NCBI RefSeq assembly: GCF_020687685.1
Contig: NZ_JAJEWM010000002.1
Coordinates: forward strand, 186,001 to 250,000
Length of the DNA: 64,000 nucleotides
Source of the DNA: Tessaracoccus sp. OS52
GTDB lineage: Bacteria; Actinomycetota; Actinomycetes; Propionibacteriales; Propionibacteriaceae
Direction of reading: 5' to 3'
Part shown: positions 36,114 to 44,487 of the stretch, one piece after another
Position numbering within the stretch: position 1 is the first letter of the stretch
How the letters are laid out: every line of letters begins with the position of its first letter
Program-made: the position numbers and the translations under genes
Notes under the pieces: generated by a model
The model's input: only the letters and a program-made list of their open reading frames with translations
Told to the model about the DNA's origin: nothing
The model's database searches: none

Positions 36114-36222
36114 GGGCCCACTGTAAATGGTGGTGGTCCCCGGCGGTCCGGGGGCGAGTTGCGCGACGGCCTGTCCGACTGAGATCCGGTCAACGATGAA
36201 TTGGATTGTTTCAAGGGGTAAC

Positions 36223-38145
36223 ATGTCCGGGCTGCCCTTTGGGCGCCGCGGGAGGGGACTGGGAGGCTTGGTGGACGAGATGGTCAGGAAAGAACCGGTA
36301 TCGGGCCAGGCACCTTCACCCCGCGCACTGGTGGGAGTGATCGCACCGTTCGCACGGCCGCACCTGTGGAAGCTGGTGCTGGCGCTGGTGTGCACCATCC
36401 TCGGGTCCGCTGCGGCGTTGATGATGCCGCAGGTCCTGGGCCGGCTGATCGACGGACCGATCGCCGCGGGTGACCGCTCCGCCCTGCTACCCGCCACGCT
36501 CCTCGTGGGCGGGCTCGGCCTGTTCGAGGCTGCGATGGTCTTCACCCGTCGCCTGCTGGTGCTCGGTGCCTCCACCCGCATCGAGTACGGCGCGCGCATG
36601 GCCTTGTTCGACCACCTCGTCGATCTGGACACCACCTTCCACGACCAGTGGCCCTCGGGACAGCTGCTCACCCGCGTGACGCAGGACCTCAACCTCATCC
36701 GACGGTGGCTCGCCTTCGGCCTGATCATGCTGATCTCCGACGTGGTGACCATCGGCGTCGGCGTCATCCTGATGGCCGGCACCAACTGGATCCTCGCCCT
36801 GGTGTTCTTCGTCGGTTCAGCGCCGCTGATCTACCTGATGCTGCGCTTCGAGCGGCAGTACACCCGCCTCACCCGCAGGGCGCAGGACAAGTCCGGCGAC
36901 GTCGCCACCGTCGTGGAGGAGTCCGTCAAGGGCATCAGGATCCTCAAGGCGTTCGGGCGGGCCCCGGAGGCGTTGGCGCAGTTCGGCGACCAGGCCGAGC
37001 AACTCCGCGACCTCGAGGTGGCCCGCGGCCTTGCCGACGCCCGCATGTTCCGCTGGCTCACGCTCATCCCCAACGTAGTGATCGCCGTGTGCCTGGTCAT
37101 GTCCATCTGGTTCGCCTCCCTCGGTTGGGTCACCATCGGCGGCGTCGTCGCGTTCTTCGCCACCGCCACCATCCTGCGCAACCCGCTGGCCTTCCTCGGG
37201 TTCCTGCTGGCGTTCACCCTGGACGCGCTGAGCGCTCTGGCCCGCTTCAAGGAGGTGATGGACGCCGCCCCGCGGATCTCGGACCCCGACGAGCCAACCA
37301 CCATCCCCGTCCCACTCGACGGCGCCCCGCACGGCGCCCGCCTGGAGTTCCGAAACGTGACGTTCCGCTTCGACGACCAGGGACCGGGTGAGGAACCGCT
37401 GCTGTCGGGCCTCAACCTGGAGGTCCATCCCGGCGAACGGATGGCCCTGGTAGGACTGACCGGGTCGGGCAAGTCGACGCTGGTCAACCTGGCCGCCCGA
37501 CTCTACGAGGTCACCTCCGGCTGCATCCTCGTCGACGGCGTCGACGTCCGCGACGTCTCGCGTCACCACCTGCGCGAGCAGATGACGGTGGCCTTCGAGG
37601 CGCCCACACTGTTCTCCGCCTCCATCCGCGACAACGTGCTGCTCGGCAACCCCGAGGCCTCCGACGACGTCCTCCGGGAAGCGCTCGACGTCGCCTCCGC
37701 CGACTTCGTGGGCGAGTTGGACGGCGGCATCGACACCGTCATCGGCGAGGAGGGCCAGGGACTCTCCGGCGGCCAGCGGCAGCGTCTGGCGCTCGCCCGC
37801 GCCATCGCTGCCAAGCCGCGCCTGATGCTGCTCGACGACCCGCTCTCGGCCCTGGACGTGCACACCGAGGCGAAAGTCACCGAGGCCCTCGACGCCGCCC
37901 TCGGCAGCACGACGGCCCTGATCGTCGCGCACCGGCCCTCGACGGTGGCGCTCGCGGACCGCGTGGCGCTCATGGACCGGGGGCAGGTGGTCGCCGTCGG
38001 CACCCACGCCGAACTCCTCGCCACCAGCCAGCGCTACCGCTACGTAATCTCCTCCTTCGACGAACCGGAGGAGGCCGGCGAGGCTGAGGCCGAACTGGAC
38101 CCCGATGCCGGGTACGAGACGACGGGAGCAGGTGAGCCACGATGA
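36223..38145 (+). CDS. ABC exporter half-transporter, subunit with degenerate catalytic site
   Basis: 640 residues: six-helix exporter membrane domain (about 30-330) and nucleotide-binding domain with Walker A GLTGSGKST, signature LSGGQRQRLALARA, Walker B LMLLDDPLSALD and H-loop VAHRPS. The residue after Walker B is Asp instead of the catalytic Glu, typical of one partner in heterodimeric exporters (TmrAB, BmrCD, TM287/288). AAGGGGTAAC precedes this ATG; an upstream extension to 36127 overlaps the treY promoter. The partner gene begins inside its stop codon. The substrate (drug, lipid or peptide) is unknown. Confidence 0.88.
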   Translation: MSGLPFGRRGRGLGGLVDEMVRKEPVSGQAPSPRALVGVIAPFARPHLWKLVLALVCTILGSAAALMMPQVLGRLIDGPIAAGDRSALLPATLLVGGLGLFEAAMVFTRRLLVLGASTRIEYGARMALFDHLVDLDTTFHDQWPSGQLLTRVTQDLNLIRRWLAFGLIMLISDVVTIGVGVILMAGTNWILALVFFVGSAPLIYLMLRFERQYTRLTRRAQDKSGDVATVVEESVKGIRILKAFGRAPEALAQFGDQAEQLRDLEVARGLADARMFRWLTLIPNVVIAVCLVMSIWFASLGWVTIGGVVAFFATATILRNPLAFLGFLLAFTLDALSALARFKEVMDAAPRISDPDEPTTIPVPLDGAPHGARLEFRNVTFRFDDQGPGEEPLLSGLNLEVHPGERMALVGLTGSGKSTLVNLAARLYEVTSGCILVDGVDVRDVSRHHLREQMTVAFEAPTLFSASIRDNVLLGNPEASDDVLREALDVASADFVGELDGGIDTVIGEEGQGLSGGQRQRLALARAIAAKPRLMLLDDPLSALDVHTEAKVTEALDAALGSTTALIVAHRPSTVALADRVALMDRGQVVAVGTHAELLATSQRYRYVISSFDEPEEAGEAEAELDPDAGYETTGAGEPR

Positions 38146-40001
38146 CCCAGAAGCCCGCCAAGCGCCTGCCGCGCCGGCAGGAGTCGCCGTCGAGCGTCCA
38201 GGGGACGATGGGCGAGGAGGCCGAACACCACACGCGTGCGGAGAACCGAGCACTGCGGCAGCGCTCGATGCGGCTGCTGGGCTCGCTGCTCCACCCGGTG
38301 CGGTGGCAGGTCGCGGAGGTGGCCGCGGCCACGGTCTTCGGCACCGCCGCGAAGGTCTCCGTGCCTGCACTGGTGGGACTCGGTGTCGACGCCGGCTTCC
38401 GAGCGCTGGACACCGGGTCCTGGTCCCGCTTCGTGGTCATCGCCGTCGCCGCCCTGGTGGCCGCGCTGCTGGCCGGCCTGCTGGAGGGCCACGCCAAGGC
38501 CGTGACGCCCAAGTTCGCGCAGGCGCTGGTGCTGGAGCTGCGCCGTCGGCTCTTCCAGCACGCGCAACGGCTGAGCATCGCCTTCCACGAGAAGTACACC
38601 TCCGGGCGCCTGATCTCGCGGCAGACCAGCGACGTCGAGGCCATCCGTGAGTTCGTCGCCAGTGGCATCTCATCGTTCGTGAGTTCCCTGCTGTTCCTGT
38701 TCGGCACGGTCATCGCGCTGATGCTGCTCGACGTCCCCAGCGGCCTGATCCTGCTTGCAGGATTGGTGCCGACGGTGCTGTTCGGCTGGTGGTTCGTCAC
38801 GGAGTCGCGCAACCGGTTCCGCAGGGTGCGGGTGGCGTCGTCGTCGATGATCGGGTCCTTCGTGGAGTCGATGGTGGGGATCCGGGCCGTGCAGGCGTTC
38901 CGGGCCGAGGACGCCCGCCGCCAGCAGTTCGGTGCGCGCGCCGACGAGTACCGCACCAGCAACGCGAGCGTCATCTTCGTCTTCGGGATCGCCAACACCG
39001 TGATCGTGGCGCTGGCCGGGATCGTGAGCGCGGTGCTGATGTTCTACGACGGCAGCCGGGTGCTTGCGGGGACGCTGCCGGTCGGCGTGCTGCTCTCGGC
39101 CGTCCTCTACGCGCGGCAGTTCTTCGACCCGGTGACCGAGATCATGATGTTCGCAAACCAGCTGCAGGGCGCCACTTCAGCGCTGGAGAAGATCTCCGGC
39201 GTGCTCGAGGAGCGGCCAACCCTCTCGGACCCGGCGGTGCCCGTGCCCGTCCACGGGGCCAAGGGCCACATCGAGGTTGATGGCGTCACCTTCTCCTACG
39301 GTGAGGGCGCTCCGGTGCTGCCGCGGATCGACCTCGAGATTCCCGCCGGCCAGGTGGTCGCGCTGGTGGGGGAGACCGGCGCCGGCAAGACCACGCTCGT
39401 CAAACTCATCGCCCGCACCGTCGACCCGCAGCAGGGCACGGTGCGCATCGACGGCACCGACCTGCGCGACATCACCGACGCCGACCTGCGCAAGCTGATC
39501 GTCACGGTCACCCAGGACGCCTACCTGTTTTCCGGAACGGTGGCTGACAACATCGCGATCGGCCGGCCCGGCGCCTCCCGCGAGGACATCGAGGCGGCGG
39601 CCATCAACGTCGGCGCCGACGGCTTCATCCGGGCGCTGCCCGACGGCTACGACACCGACGTGCGCAGCCGCGGCGGACGCCTGTCGGCGGGACAGCGGCA
39701 GCTGGTGTCATTCGCTCGCGCGTTCCTTGCCGATCCGCAGGTGCTGATCCTCGACGAGGCCACCAGCTCCCTGGACCTGCCCAGCGAGCGGTTGGTGCAG
39801 CGCGGTCTGCAGACCCTGCTGAAGGGCCGCACCGCCATCATCATCGCCCACCGCCTGTCCACGGTCGCCATCGCGCACCGGGTGCTGGTGATGGTGGACG
39901 GCCGCATCGTCGAGGACGGGAACCCCGCCACCCTCATCGAGGAGGCCACGGGCCACTTCGCCGCCCTCCACGGCCAGTGGGAGACCTCACTGGGCGCCTG
40001 A
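38142..40001 (+). CDS. ABC exporter half-transporter, catalytic partner
   Basis: 619 residues with membrane domain (about 55-345) and nucleotide-binding domain: Walker A GETGAGKTT, signature LSAGQRQLVSFARA, Walker B with intact glutamate VLILDEATSSLD, and H-loop IAHRLS. The start overlaps the previous stop (ATGA), so the two half-transporters are made in equal amounts. LSAGQ replaces LSGGQ; in heterodimers this signature faces the partner's Walker A, so the degenerate ATP site is one of the two and the other is intact. No terminator is seen; the repeat cluster starts 8 bases after the stop. Confidence 0.9.
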   Translation: MTQKPAKRLPRRQESPSSVQGTMGEEAEHHTRAENRALRQRSMRLLGSLLHPVRWQVAEVAAATVFGTAAKVSVPALVGLGVDAGFRALDTGSWSRFVVIAVAALVAALLAGLLEGHAKAVTPKFAQALVLELRRRLFQHAQRLSIAFHEKYTSGRLISRQTSDVEAIREFVASGISSFVSSLLFLFGTVIALMLLDVPSGLILLAGLVPTVLFGWWFVTESRNRFRRVRVASSSMIGSFVESMVGIRAVQAFRAEDARRQQFGARADEYRTSNASVIFVFGIANTVIVALAGIVSAVLMFYDGSRVLAGTLPVGVLLSAVLYARQFFDPVTEIMMFANQLQGATSALEKISGVLEERPTLSDPAVPVPVHGAKGHIEVDGVTFSYGEGAPVLPRIDLEIPAGQVVALVGETGAGKTTLVKLIARTVDPQQGTVRIDGTDLRDITDADLRKLIVTVTQDAYLFSGTVADNIAIGRPGASREDIEAAAINVGADGFIRALPDGYDTDVRSRGGRLSAGQRQLVSFARAFLADPQVLILDEATSSLDLPSERLVQRGLQTLLKGRTAIIIAHRLSTVAIAHRVLVMVDGRIVEDGNPATLIEEATGHFAALHGQWETSLGA

Positions 40002-40008
40002 CCCCCGC

Positions 40009-40645
40009 CGTTGGTCGAGTAGCGAGCGCCAGCGAGTGTGTCGAGACCTCCGGAGCCCCGGGCCTGGTCTCGACACGCGCCGTTCGTGCCTCACGGGCGC
40101 TACTCGACCAACGGAACCGCAACCGTTGGTCGAGTAGCGAGCGCCAGCGAGCGTGTCGAGACCCACCCCCACCGTTGGTCGAGTAGCGAGCGCCAGCGAG
40201 CGTGTCGAGACCCACCCCCACCGTTGGTCGAGTAGCGAGACCCACCCCCACCGTTGGTCGAGTAGCGAGCGCCAGCGAGTGTGTCGAGACCCCCGGACCC
40301 CCGGGCCTGGTCTCGACACGCGCCGTTCGTGCCTCACGGGCGCTACTCGACCACCGACAGCCGCAACCCCGTTCGTGCCTCACGGGCGCTACTCGACCAC
40401 CGACACCCGCAACCCCGTTCGTGCCTCACGGGCGCTACTCGACCACCGACACACCAACCGTTGATCGAGTGGCGAGACCCACCCCCACCGTTGGTCGAGT
40501 AGCGAGCGCCAGCGAGCGTGTCGAGACCCCTGCGGACCCGGGCCTGGTCTCGACACGCGCCGTTCGTGCCTCACGGGCGCTACTCGACCACCGGAGCCCG
40601 AAACCCCGTTCGTGCCTCACGGGCGCTACTCGACCAACGGAACCC
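40009..40645. repeat. Intergenic cluster of about 13 palindromic repeat units
   Basis: Gene-free. Seven units read GTTGGTCGAGTAGCGAG..., mostly followed by CGCCAGCGAG(C/T)GTGTCGAGACC (starts near 40010, 40124, 40173, 40222, 40253, 40459, 40490). Six read in reverse as CGTTCGTGCCTCACGGGCGC-TACTCGACCA (starts near 40081, 40322, 40370, 40416, 40561, 40607). Forward and reverse units can pair into long hairpins. Units with a central deletion occur at about 40222 and 40459. The family resembles the intergenic palindromic repeats common in Propionibacteriaceae and relatives. Reading frames through it are artefacts. Confidence 0.9.
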
Positions 40646-40698
40646 GGCAACCGCTGGGCAGGAGGCGATTTCGAGCGAATCTGGTGCAGGATGGTCCC

Positions 40699-41100
40699 GT
40701 GACGCGCTTCGCGATCGACGCCGACGTCGCGCTCAGACTCATCCGCGATGAGCGGCGGGTGGCAGAGGGCGACCAGCTGGTTGCGCCGTCGATCCTGCGC
40801 TCACACGTGATGTCACGGATTTATCGGGAGGTCCGGGCGGCGGAACTCCCGGAACGCGACGCGCTGCGGCAGCTCGACGACCTCGCCGCGCTGCGGATCC
40901 GGCTCCTGGGGGACCGGGTCTCCCGCGCCACCGCCTGGAAGCTCGCGTCGCAACTCGGCTGGGAGGACATCGAGGCAGCCGAATACCTCGCCGTCGCGAA
41001 GCTGCAGGCCGACGTCCTGGTCACGGAGGACCCGACGCTGGTGGCGGGGGCGCGGGGAATCGTCCCCGTAGCGGGATACCCAGCCATCTTCGGCAGCTGA
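40699..41100 (+). CDS. PIN-domain-like protein, orphan
   Basis: 133 residues from GTG (GCAGGATGG upstream). The N-terminal RFAIDADVALRLI offers the first PIN acidic residue, and the C-terminal GWEDIEAAEYLAVAKLQADVLVTEDPTLVAGA matches the second half of VapC-type PIN ribonuclease domains (acidic residues, then T-x-D). No antitoxin gene is adjacent: upstream is only the repeat cluster, downstream a convergent gene. It may be a solitary PIN protein, or a toxin whose partner was lost when repeats inserted. Catalytic competence is not certain. Confidence 0.7.
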   Translation: MTRFAIDADVALRLIRDERRVAEGDQLVAPSILRSHVMSRIYREVRAAELPERDALRQLDDLAALRIRLLGDRVSRATAWKLASQLGWEDIEAAEYLAVAKLQADVLVTEDPTLVAGARGIVPVAGYPAIFGS

Positions 41101-41136
41101 CGCGCCGGCTGGCGGTCGGCGGAGCCGCGGGACCGC

Positions 41137-42123
41137 CTACCAGCGGCCGTGCACGTGCTCCCTGATGTGGCGGTCGTAGAGGTCCTCCAGTTCGCCAAGC
41201 TGGTCCGACGACAGCGACGGCAGCGTTGCGGCCCTGGCGTTCGCCGTCGCCTGGTCTGGCCGGCTTGCCCCCGGGATCACTGCTGAAACGCCGTCCTGGT
41301 CCAGGATCCACCGCAGCGCGTACTGCGCGGGCGTGAGCCCTTCCGGCACGAGCTCCACGAACTCGCGCGCGGCTGCGACGCCGACGTCGTAGGGCACCCC
41401 GGAGAAGGTTTCTCCCTGGTCGAAGGACTCACCGTGGCGGTTGTAGTTGCGGTGGTCCTGCGGCCGGAACTGCGTGTCCTCGGAGAACTTCCCCGAGAGC
41501 AGGCCACTGGCCAGTGGCACCCGGGCGATGATGCCGACGCCGGCGGCCTTCGCCCGTGGGAGGACCTCCTCGAGCGGCTTGCGGCGGAAGACGTTGAGGA
41601 TGATCTGGATGGTTGCCACCCCTGGCCGCTCGATTGCCGACAGCGCCTCTTCGACGGTCTCCACGGAAACGCCGTAGTGCCGGATCCAGCCGTCGGAGAC
41701 CATCTCATCCAGGGCGTCGAACACGGCCTCGGTGGAGTAGACCGCCGGTGGTGGGCAGTGCAGTTGCGTGAGGTCGATGGTGTCGAGACCAAGCTTGCTG
41801 CGCGACCTGTCCGTCCAGGCCCGCAGGTTCTCACGGGTGTAGGTCTCAGCCGTGAAGGGATCCGCGCGTCGGCCGAGCTTGGTGGCGACGAAGAAGAGGT
41901 GGTCGTGGCGCTCCTTGAGGAAGGCACCCACGAGCTCCTCGCTGTGCCCGTCGCCGTAGACGTCGGCGGTGTCGTAGAAGGTGACGCCGGCGTCGGCCGC
42001 CGCGTGCAGCACGCCCATCGCCGCGTCGTCGCTGACGTTTCCCCAATCACCGCCGAACTGCCAGCAGCCCTGCCCGACGACGCTCACATGGCGCCCTGTC
42101 CGTCCAAGTGTTCTGGTGTCCAT
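41137..42123 (-). CDS. Aldo/keto reductase
   Basis: 328 residues, NADPH-dependent TIM-barrel reductase. Catalytic tetrad visible: Asp and Tyr in YDTADVYGDGHSE, Lys in FFVATKLGRR, His in LTQLHCPPP. The C-terminal GVSAVIPGASRPDQATAN binds the cofactor adenosine phosphate. The substrate is unknown; the position next to a sugar catabolic cluster suggests a sugar or keto-acid. Convergent with the PIN gene (37 bp apart). Confidence 0.88.
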   Translation of the reverse strand: MDTRTLGRTGRHVSVVGQGCWQFGGDWGNVSDDAAMGVLHAAADAGVTFYDTADVYGDGHSEELVGAFLKERHDHLFFVATKLGRRADPFTAETYTRENLRAWTDRSRSKLGLDTIDLTQLHCPPPAVYSTEAVFDALDEMVSDGWIRHYGVSVETVEEALSAIERPGVATIQIILNVFRRKPLEEVLPRAKAAGVGIIARVPLASGLLSGKFSEDTQFRPQDHRNYNRHGESFDQGETFSGVPYDVGVAAAREFVELVPEGLTPAQYALRWILDQDGVSAVIPGASRPDQATANARAATLPSLSSDQLGELEDLYDRHIREHVHGRW

Positions 42124-42202
42124 GTACTCAGCCTAGGACCGGTGCCCGACATCGGAGCCCGAACCCCCGGAGACGACGTCCACTCGGGCCAACCGGGGCC
42201 GG

Positions 42203-43252
42203 TCAGGCCGCCGCGGCACGCCAGGAGTCGATGAACTCCGCGATGAACTGCTCGTCGAGGAGGTCGGGGTGGGCGCGACGCGCCTCGGCGATGCGCTCCG
42301 CCTGTCCGGGCGAGAGGCGCTCCCGGGGGCTGAGGCACCGGCTGGACTTCACCAGTCCCTGCTGGCGCAGCAACTCGTTGATCCCCGCGACGGCGCCGGC
42401 GAAGTGGTTGTCCGGGTCGAAGACCGCGCGGTTGACGGTCACCAGGTCCGCGCCCTTGGCCAGCAGCGCCTCCGGAACGACGGCGCCGCGCACGGTGTGC
42501 GCCTCGCGCGTCAGCTCGACGGCGGCGCGGGTCCCCACAGCCCACTGGCCCAGAAGCCCGCCGGAGAAGCGCAACGTCCGGGTCTGGTCGCCGTTGGCGA
42601 AGCGGTAGGGGGTCACGAGGTCGGCGACGATGGTGTCGTCATTCCCGGTGACCACCACCACCTGGTCCCAGCGCGGCGACGACGCCAGCGCGGACAGCAC
42701 GTCGCGGGTCCGGTAGCGGTCGAAGGGGGCGATCTTCACACCCACCACGCCGTCGATGCTGAACAGTTCCCGCCAGAACTCCTCGGGGAGGAACTCGCCG
42801 CCGACGCTCTCCTGCATGTAGAACCCGAGTACGGGCAGCACGTCCGCGACGCGGCGGGCCCGGTCCAACAAGTCCGCGTGAGTGGAGGCGGTCACCTTGT
42901 AGGGGGACAGGAGCACCGAACCGTAGCCCAGGCTGGCAGCCAGCTCCGCCTCAGCCACGGCCTGCTCGGTGTCCCCGCAGACCCCCGCGACCAGCTTCAC
43001 GCCCGAGCCCTGTGCGGCGGCGACGTCGGCCACCTCGCTGAGCGTGCGGCGCAAGAGGTACGGGTCGTCGTGGATGTCGAACTGCGTGGTGTGCACGCCG
43101 ACGGCGAGGCCGGTGGCGCCGGCGGCGAGGTAGTACTGCGTGAGGATCCGCTGGGAGACCCAGTCCGGGGCGCCGTCGTCGTCCACCGCGAGCGGGTGGG
43201 CCGGAATGACCAAGGGGCCGCTGCCGAGGATGTCGTGTCCGTCCGGTTTCAT
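42203..43252 (-). CDS. Dihydrodipicolinate-synthase-family aldolase
   Basis: 349 residues, class I aldolase barrel. The Schiff-base lysine is in GVVGVKIAPFDRYRT, with a nearby tyrosine in VLGFYMQESVGG, as in the subset of DapA-like proteins found in sugar-acid and aromatic catabolic clusters rather than lysine synthesis. The N-terminus PLVIPAHPLAVDDDGAPDWVSQRILTQYYLAAGATGLAVG gives the first strands. Its ATG overlaps the stop of the epimerase gene (TGATG), so the two are coupled. Probable role: cleavage of a keto-acid generated by the epimerase/dehydrogenase step (inference). Confidence 0.82.
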   Translation of the reverse strand: MKPDGHDILGSGPLVIPAHPLAVDDDGAPDWVSQRILTQYYLAAGATGLAVGVHTTQFDIHDDPYLLRRTLSEVADVAAAQGSGVKLVAGVCGDTEQAVAEAELAASLGYGSVLLSPYKVTASTHADLLDRARRVADVLPVLGFYMQESVGGEFLPEEFWRELFSIDGVVGVKIAPFDRYRTRDVLSALASSPRWDQVVVVTGNDDTIVADLVTPYRFANGDQTRTLRFSGGLLGQWAVGTRAAVELTREAHTVRGAVVPEALLAKGADLVTVNRAVFDPDNHFAGAVAGINELLRQQGLVKSSRCLSPRERLSPGQAERIAEARRAHPDLLDEQFIAEFIDSWRAAAA

Positions 43253-44292
43253 CAGAAACTCCCCTCGCGCTGCTGGAACTTGGTGGGCTTGCCGAGTTGG
43301 CGGCCGCCCGCGGAGACCCATTGGGCCACCCAGTCGATGATTTCCAGCGGCGACGCCGTCGGATAGCCGAAGTGGCCGTGGGCCGCGGCGGCGTTGCTGA
43401 GCAGGGCCGTCGGCGCCTCGGTGCCGGTGATCCGGGGCTCCCAGCCGCCGCGCTCGGCGAGCTGCTGCGTGATCCAGCGGGTGGACAGGGTCTCGGGGCC
43501 GGTGGCGTTGAGGATGGTCGGCTCCGGCCCGGTCAGCCCCAGCGACTGCAGGGTCCACGCGTTGGAGTCCGCCTGCCACACGACGTTCACCGCGGGCATC
43601 GTGACGTCGACGGGTTGGCCGGCGGCCAACTGGCCGGCGATGTCGGCGATCACGCCGTAGCGCAGTTCGACGGCGTAGTTGAGGCGGTAGATCAGGGTGG
43701 GGGTGTCCCACATCCCGGCCGCGTGCAGGAACGCCTGCTCCCTGGCGGCGCAGGACTGGGCGTAGGTGCCGACGGGCGCGACCGGATCGGTCTCGAAGCT
43801 GCCGCCGGTGCTGGTCTCGCGGAGCGGATAGACGTTGCCAGTGGAGTAGACGACGGTGGGGACTCCGCGGTAGCGGGCGGCGCAGAAGCCGGGGACGACG
43901 GCGTTGAGCCACCACGTCAGCGAAGGTGCCGAAGCGCTCCCGAACTTGTGGCCGAGCAGGTAGATCGCGGCCGCGGCGTCGGGCAGGCCGGTCCACGCGT
44001 CGGGGTTGGAGAGGTCCGCCGAGACCAGCTCGACGCCCGCCTCCCGAAGGGCCGCGGCTGCCCGCTCGTCGGACCAGCGCGAGACGCTGATGACCCGGTG
44101 GCTGGAGCCGATCTCGTCGAGTGCCCGGCGGGCCATCATGGCCAGGGTGGGTCCGACCTTGCCGCCGCCCCCCAGCAGTACCAGGTCGCCGTCGAGTTGC
44201 CGGAGTTGCTCGACGACACCCGCCGTCGGACGGGACAGGACTTCGTCCAGCTCATCCTCGGTCTGCGGCGCAGGGCGTGTTCCCGCTTGCAT
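43252..44292 (-). CDS. NAD-dependent epimerase/dehydratase (SDR extended)
   Basis: 346 residues. A Rossmann fold with LVLLGGGGKVGPTLAMMARRA as dinucleotide loop, YSTGNVYPL (Ser/Thr before the active centre) and TYAQSCAAREQAFL, which has Tyr but Cys-Ala-Ala-Arg in place of the usual YxxxK lysine. So catalysis may differ from classical epimerases. The start at 44292 has GTGGAG upstream; a 7-codon longer frame lacks it. First gene of a two-gene minus operon with the aldolase. Confidence 0.8.
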   Translation of the reverse strand: MQAGTRPAPQTEDELDEVLSRPTAGVVEQLRQLDGDLVLLGGGGKVGPTLAMMARRALDEIGSSHRVISVSRWSDERAAAALREAGVELVSADLSNPDAWTGLPDAAAAIYLLGHKFGSASAPSLTWWLNAVVPGFCAARYRGVPTVVYSTGNVYPLRETSTGGSFETDPVAPVGTYAQSCAAREQAFLHAAGMWDTPTLIYRLNYAVELRYGVIADIAGQLAAGQPVDVTMPAVNVVWQADSNAWTLQSLGLTGPEPTILNATGPETLSTRWITQQLAERGGWEPRITGTEAPTALLSNAAAAHGHFGYPTASPLEIIDWVAQWVSAGGRQLGKPTKFQQREGSF

Positions 44293-44315
44293 GTCATCTC
44301 CACTCTTACGCATTC

Positions 44316-44339
44316 AGAAAGCCTTTTCTATACGGTATT
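44316..44339. promoter_or_regulatory. Candidate operator between the divergent catabolic genes
   Basis: AGAAAGCCTTTTCT (44316-44329) is a near-palindrome, followed directly by ATACGGTAT (ATAC-G-GTAT), similar to operators of GntR/FadR-type repressors. This A/T-rich spot is the only one in the 195-bp divergent region and could control both transcripts. No regulator gene is nearby. Confidence 0.35.
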
Positions 44340-44487
44340 GCATCCGGCTGGCCGGGGTCAAGCTTCCTCGGGAATCCGGCTTCGGGTGCGGAAATCGGCC
44401 AAGCACGGGCAACGGCATTCGGCCGGCTCGTGCCTCCGCTGGGACGACGGCGGCGCTCGCGGAGCGTCGTGTGGGAGACTTTCGCCC

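Noticed and set aside
33537-36785. 1,082-codon form of TreY
   Set aside because: The first 224 codons are antisense to the ABC exporter gene; TreY homology begins at the GTG at 36113.
40009-40645. CRISPR array or coding region
   Set aside because: Repeat units stand in both orientations with no unique spacers of regular size; long open frames here consist only of repeat translations.
43253-43996. Upstream extension of the aldolase gene to 43996
   Set aside because: Lies over the epimerase gene in another frame and has Arg/Pro-rich shadow composition.
43297-44487. N-terminal extension of the MFS transporter gene
   Set aside because: The extension is antisense to the epimerase gene; the AAHS transporter begins naturally at 44488 with an upstream ribosome site.
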